Positions 59,028 to 64,000 of a stretch of 64,000 nucleotides of DNA are shown one piece after another. A model generated the notes under the pieces. The model saw only the letters and a list, made by a program, of their open reading frames with translations, searched no databases and was not told where the DNA came from. The DNA is from Capra hircus. Its lineage: Eukaryota; Chordata; Mammalia; Artiodactyla; Bovidae. Location of the stretch: assembly GCF_001704415.2 (NCBI RefSeq), contig NC_030810.1:99336315-99400314 (forward strand), read 5' to 3'. A program made the position numbers and the translations under genes. Each line of letters starts with the position of its first letter. Position 1 is the stretch's first letter.

Positions 59028-59168
59028 ATATTCTACAGCACAGATAATGTAGCCAATATTTTATAATAACTAAATGCAATCTGATTTATAAAAATATTGA
59101 ATCGTTGGTACACCTGAAACTAATATAAAATTGTAAATCAACTTCAAAAATAAATTAATAAAAATGAA
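59028..59168 (+). mobile_element. L1 3'-end fragment
   Basis: The blocks GGTACACCTGAAACTAATAT and AAATTGTAAATCAACTTCAA are the end of the L1 3' UTR, followed by an A-rich tail. Confidence 0.8.
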
Positions 59169-59214
59169 AGGAGAGGATCCATTAGAGGGTTCTGTGGAGG
59201 GTGGAGGAAGATAG

Positions 59215-59679
<465 letters not shown>

Positions 59680-59712
59680 GCTGCTGCCCCTGTGCTCTGT
59701 GACAATCTCAAA

Positions 59713-59749
59713 GGCCCTTTTTAGGGCCAACCACACGGTCATCTGAAGA
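59713..59749 (+). terminator. H4C14: H4 histone stem-loop and downstream element
   Basis: GGCCCTTTTTAGGGCC at 59713-59728 is the perfect H4-type hairpin, 33 nt after the stop. GAAGAGCTG at 59745-59753 is a textbook histone downstream element. Confidence 0.95.
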
Positions 59750-59754
59750 GCTGG

Positions 59755-60203
59755 ATACTTAAAAGTATGGGTAACTTTGTATCTGGCTAGAGTGGGGTCA
59801 GAAGTAGTGAATCCTGAAAGTGTCAACAGCTCAGAAGACAAGTCATTTACCAAAAGCTGCTCTTCACTTGTCTGCTTGCTTTTGGGCTCGCTATCAATTG
59901 TAGTCGTTGGACCAGGCTGTGGAAAGTAGTTTGTGTGGGCTTCACTTCCCAGCTCTAGGGATCATACTGGGTGGTGGTAATTGCCATTACAATCTTCTCA
60001 CCTGGGAAGGTGCAAGAGCACTAGCAAAGAAATAAATCCAGTAACCGACCATTCAAATATGAAGCAAATAAGGGGTTGTTAGGTCAGAGGTGGGTTCATT
60101 GAGTTTTAAACACATTTGGAAATTATCTGACCAGTGTATGGAAGGTATTTTTGGTGTCCTGTGCTTTTTATGCTAAAGGCCCCTCACAATTAGCTGCTGA
60201 GAG

Positions 60204-60243
<40 letters not shown>

Positions 60244-60920
60244 AACATGTGTACAACATTCAAGGAAGAATTTACTTAAAGATTTAAGAGATTTGTCTTT
60301 GGTGATAATATCACAAAGATAAAATGCAGAAACATACGAATTTTCAATAAAAGCTGAGCAGAGTATATAACTTTAATGTGAAAGCACATCTTCAAGAAAC
60401 AGAAAATTCTGGTATGTGACTTTTCCATTAAGGCCTGTTGCAGCTTAGAGTAAGAGACTGTCAGAAACATACCATCAATACACAAAGCACAGTTTAATTT
60501 TTAACAAGGCAAAAGCAAATTCTTATTTATAGATAGAGATACATAGTCTTTCTCTATACACTACCACTGCTAAATTGCCCTAATTTGAATTGAAGTATTG
60601 GTCCACACCTCTTGTCCTTAAACCTAATTATAGTTTTGCAGGTATTATATTTTCAAGTAAAAGGTTTTTTTTTTTTTTTAATGTTCCAGGCCTATAATTT
60701 TACAGCTAAATTTGGCCTGTCTGTAGCCCCCAAGAAAATCCTGCAGAAGAAATTCTGTCAATTCCCAAAAGATATTGAAAATTGGTCTCCACACTTGGCT
60801 GCTCTCATTAGCATCAAACACTTGGTCAACTGGTTTAAAACGAGGTGCTTAGCAATGGAGATGCCAGAAAGTCAACGCATGGGAAACCTGCCCTAAAGAG
60901 GTTATTATCAGAATGAGTGA
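59755..60920. other. intergenic downstream of H4
   Basis: Holds a (GT)n microsatellite (separate entry). A 94-codon open stretch at 60612-60896 has no recognised domain and starts within T-rich sequence, so I do not call it. Confidence 0.5.
60206..60241. repeat. (GT)18 microsatellite
   Basis: 36 bp of uninterrupted GT, 0.53 kb after the H4 stop. It is likely polymorphic between individuals. Confidence 0.97.
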
Positions 60921-60922
60921 GT

Positions 60923-60972
60923 GAATGTTCAGTCGCTCAGTGGTTTCCAACTCTTTGCAGCCCCCACGAACT
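60923..60972 (-). mobile_element. BovB/BovA end scrap
   Basis: Only about 50 bp (GTTCAGTCGCTCAGTGGTTT) of the common 3' end remain. Confidence 0.6.
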
Positions 60973-60974
60973 AG

Positions 60975-61485
60975 GGGAGAAAAATAATACATAAAATACA
61001 TACACACACAGCCCAAAAGCACACGGTGTCACATATTTGGGATGATGCAAAATGTAAATGATGATTATTATAGGAGTCCTAACAGCAGAGGTCACTGGCT
61101 GCTGGAAAATGATCAGGCTTGGCTGTAGAGGTGGGGCTTGTATCAGGCTATTAAGAAGCAGAATGCCTGGCATCCTGATAAGATATACAGTAAAGGGGAG
61201 GGGGAGGATCAGGGAGGGAAACGCAAGAATAACATTTGTGAAGATGTCCAAGGACAAAAGGATTCAATGTTCAAGATGTTTCATCTTCCCTTCAAATTAA
61301 AATCTCAACAGCAACTGATGACATTTCTATTTCAAACATCTCTATGATTTTTTTTTTTCATTTTAAAGGTAATGCAGATTGAATATATCTGATCCTCGCT
61401 GAGATCCTCTGAAGGAGATTATCAAAAATTTGAAGAGAAATCAAAGAATAAAGGAAGGAGGGTGCAACATATCCATTATCTAAAC
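60975..61485. other. intergenic, no gene seen
   Basis: A purine-rich stretch. TTAAGAAGCAGAATGCCTGG and similar blocks have no recognised coding meaning. Confidence 0.45.
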
Positions 61486-61487
61486 TG

Positions 61488-61725
61488 CTGCTGCTGCTGC
61501 TAAGTCACTTCAGTGTGTCCGACTCAGTGTGACCCCATAGACGGCAGCCCACTAGGCTCACCCATCCCTGGGATTCTCCAGGCAAGAATACTGGAGTGGG
61601 TTGCCATTTCCTTCTCCAATGCATGAAAGTGAAAAGTGAAAGTGAAAGTGAAGTTGCTCAGTCGTGTCTGACTCTTAGCAACCCCATGGACTGCAGCCTA
61701 CCAGGCTCCTCCATCCATGGGATTT
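61488..61725 (-). mobile_element. Bov-A2 SINE
   Basis: Two BovA monomers with the linker GAAAGTGAAAAGTGAAAGTG and a left (GCT)n end. The far right end is cut short at an hAT relic. Confidence 0.9.
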
Positions 61726-61727
61726 CC

Positions 61728-61920
61728 CAAAGTGTGGTATCTAGTCTAGGAGCATCAGCTTACCTGGGAATTGCTAGAAATCCAAAATCTTGGACCCCGA
61801 ATTTGCAAAACTCCAGACCTGTTGCCTGAGAAACTCTGGGAAGTGAGATCTAGCAATTCATATTTTAACAAACCCTCCAGTTGATTCTGAAACACATTAA
61901 AGTTTGAGAACAACTGGTTA
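61728..61920. mobile_element. MER3-like hAT DNA transposon relic
   Basis: Blocks CCAAAGTGTGGTATCTAG, GAATTGCTAGAAATCC, AACAAACCCTCCAG and AAAGTTTGAGAACAACTGG match a non-autonomous mammalian hAT element. The family name is from memory. Confidence 0.6.
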
Positions 61921-61986
61921 AATAACGATTTTTCTTTAAATCAAACGAAAATATTTAGAATCTGAGTATGTGTTGCCCTAATTTGT

Positions 61987-62416
61987 TTCAGTTCAGTTCA
62001 GTCACTCAATCGTGTCCGACTCTTTGCGACCCCATGAATCGCAACACACCAGGCCTCCCTGTCTATCACCAACTCCCGCAGTTCACTCAGACTCACGTCC
62101 ATCAAGTCAGTGATGCCATCCGGCCATCTCATCCTCTGTCGTCCCCTTCTCCTCCTGCCCCCAGTCCCTCCCAGCATCAAAGTCTTCCAATGAGTCAACT
62201 CTTCGCATGAGGTGGCCGAAGTATTGGAGTTTCAGCTTCAGCATCATTCCTTCCAAAGAAATCCCAGGGCTGATCTCCTTTAGAATGGACTGGTTGGCTC
62301 TCCTTGCAGTCCAAGGGACTCTCAAGAGTCTTCTCCAACCCCACAGTTCAAAAGCATCAATTCTTCGGCGCTCAGCCTTCTTCACAGTCCAACTCTCACA
62401 TCCATACATGACTATG
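61987..62416 (-). mobile_element. BovB LINE 3' end
   Basis: Starts at left with CAGTTCAGTTCAG (mirrored tail) and is truncated in the RT C-terminal region near CATACATGACTAT. The coding part is open for 111 codons but has no start or catalytic core. Confidence 0.9.
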
Positions 62417-64000
62417 TTAAATTTTGCGTTCTTTGATACCAAAAAAAAAAAGAAAACTTTAGGTGAATGATTCTAATAAAAAAATTTTAGGACAAAATAT
62501 TACAGGAGGGAAAGGTAGAATTGCTTATTTCCTTAAAGCATTTGGGGCAAAAAAAAAAATGTATGAATAAAAAATGTAGTCAGCTTGTTTTATTAAATAT
62601 CATTGGTTTGTGTTTTAACAGTACTTAATTTTGTTATCAAGGGATATATATATTTTTATTCTTAAAGTTCTTTAAGATCTTACTGTTTAACCATAAATTA
62701 TACGTCTTCTTTATAGTGATTTTAATAGTGATCCCTCTTCCCACCTTGTCTACTCCACTAAATACTATTAAAACAAGGCATGACTGAATCTTCTGTTAGC
62801 CATATCCAGCCTCTGAATTTTGTCAAATTACAGAGTATACATTATGCATAGTTTCATGTTAATAAATGGTTTTGTTTTTGTCATTCTTAACCATCTGTAA
62901 CAGTGAGGAATATAATGCTATTTCACCTCTAATTTGGTAACAAAATAATTTCCTTTCCATTTCTACCTTCTGAGTGGCTCAAGTACTCTTTAAGCCAGCC
63001 CTGGCTGTCAGCTTGTTCCTCCCATGGGTGATTCAGGACTTTCAGTACAATACATGCATACAAATGATTGTTTAGTCTGCATGTCTACTTCCATTACCAT
63101 GATGACAGAGGCACTCAAGTGTCACTGGCTAATCAGACATCACACTGGACCAGTTCGAAGACTTACCTTACCTTTCCAGACTCCCAACTTCTTTGAATAG
63201 CAGCATTATCCTCCTGAAGGCTAGATGTGCCTGTCATCTTTCACAACATTCTTCCTCTGAAACATTCAACTCCATACTTTGTATTGTAGCTATTGATGTA
63301 CATGTTATTTCTCTATGTGAGCCAAAAGTATAGAATTATCATTAATATAGAATATTACCAGTACATATAAATATGTATGGATATATAGAAAACTATCAGG
63401 AAGAATGTTCACAGAAATTTGAGTGATTTATAGGTGTTGGTTTTTGTTATAATCATTGAACGTTTTGAATTGTTCCAATATCTTAAATAAGCATGTACAA
63501 TTCCAGCCCCCACCCCTACCCAGACAATCAGAAGATCTAGGGTGGATGGGGAATGAGGGAGAAAGAAAGAGAGATTCTGGACTATATGGCCCATGGCAAA
63601 TCTTAACTTTGCCACAGTCCCATTTTCTCATTGTAATGTTGCTGAGAATTCCTGACTTTCTTACAGAAATGACTCAAGGATCAAATGAGAAGATCTCTGA
63701 AAGATTAAAGTGAAATCTTTCTATGTGAAAGTCTTGTCATGAAATAGAAACCTAAGTTGGTGTATTTACTGCCTATTTCACTCAATGTAGGTCTTCTATG
63801 CTCCATAATAACTGGGGAAGCGGGAGTCAGTGTAGTCAAAATTTAAAGAGCAAAGAAGACAGTGGGTAAAGGTGGGTATGAACAAGTTGGCAGGTCCAGA
63901 TTTTTCAGAATTAGAGCAGAAAAATGTGAACTCATCTTAAAGAATCAAACTTGCCAGCTGACTTGACGGTTAAAATGTGTATAAAGAGTAAAACGTTATA
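62417..64000. other. intergenic, no gene seen
   Basis: AT-rich to the end of the window. Short open stretches (for example 63428-63715 on both strands) show no domain. I recognise no repeat family. Confidence 0.5.

Noticed and set aside
60612..60896. Possible exon of 94 codons downstream of H4
   Set aside because: The start lies in a T-rich stretch, no family is recognised, and no acceptor/donor pair supports it.

Overview
The window is nuclear DNA from a bovid, most likely cattle or a close relative. The evidence is dense BovB (RTE-type) LINEs, dimeric Bov-A2 and tRNA-linked Bov-tA SINEs, CHR-type cetartiodactyl SINEs, ruminant LTRs and older mammalian MIR, hAT and L1 remnants. Nothing bacterial, plasmid or phage is present. 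By gene content and order it matches the human 1q21.2 neighbourhood in which FCGR1A lies beside the HIST2 histone genes; on cattle chromosomes this should be BTA3 (inference).

Layout. Positions 1-13500 are intergenic: nested BovB/L1/Bov-A2 insertions and an orphan CpG-rich, promoter-like block at 8420-8690. Positions 13550-21430 hold a complete six-exon gene for the high-affinity IgG Fc receptor FCGR1A (CD64), plus strand. It has a GAS plus PU.1 promoter and poly(A) signals, all introns are phase 1, and the predicted protein has 349 residues with three Ig domains, one membrane segment and a short tail. Positions 21430-47800 are gene-poor: BovB copies (the longest at about 23.9-26.5 kb, itself hit by another BovB), a possible degraded endogenous retrovirus (29.9-33.5 kb), two different solo LTRs, and a second orphan CpG-rich block (33.7-34.3 kb).

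Positions 47890-59770 hold three intronless replication-dependent core histone genes: H2B (minus, 47959-48339), H3.2 (minus, 49420-49830) and H4 (plus, 59368-59679). Each has the 3' histone stem-loop, a purine-rich downstream element and a recognisable S-phase promoter. The rest, to 64000, is intergenic with a (GT)18 microsatellite and BovB/Bov-A2/hAT remnants.

The histones supply nucleosome core proteins in S phase, and FCGR1A is a myeloid IgG receptor; they are neighbours but not a pathway. I found no undescribed multi-gene system. The most interesting items are the shortened, frame-shifted cytoplasmic tail, the transmembrane aspartate and the arginine-rich binding loop of the Fc receptor; two CpG-island-like promoters without a gene; a 12-bp-TSD BovB copy with a 5' inversion (twin priming); an LTR with three ~31-bp U3 repeats inserted in an older BovB fragment; and a hairpin with mirrored AP-1 sites near the histone cluster.
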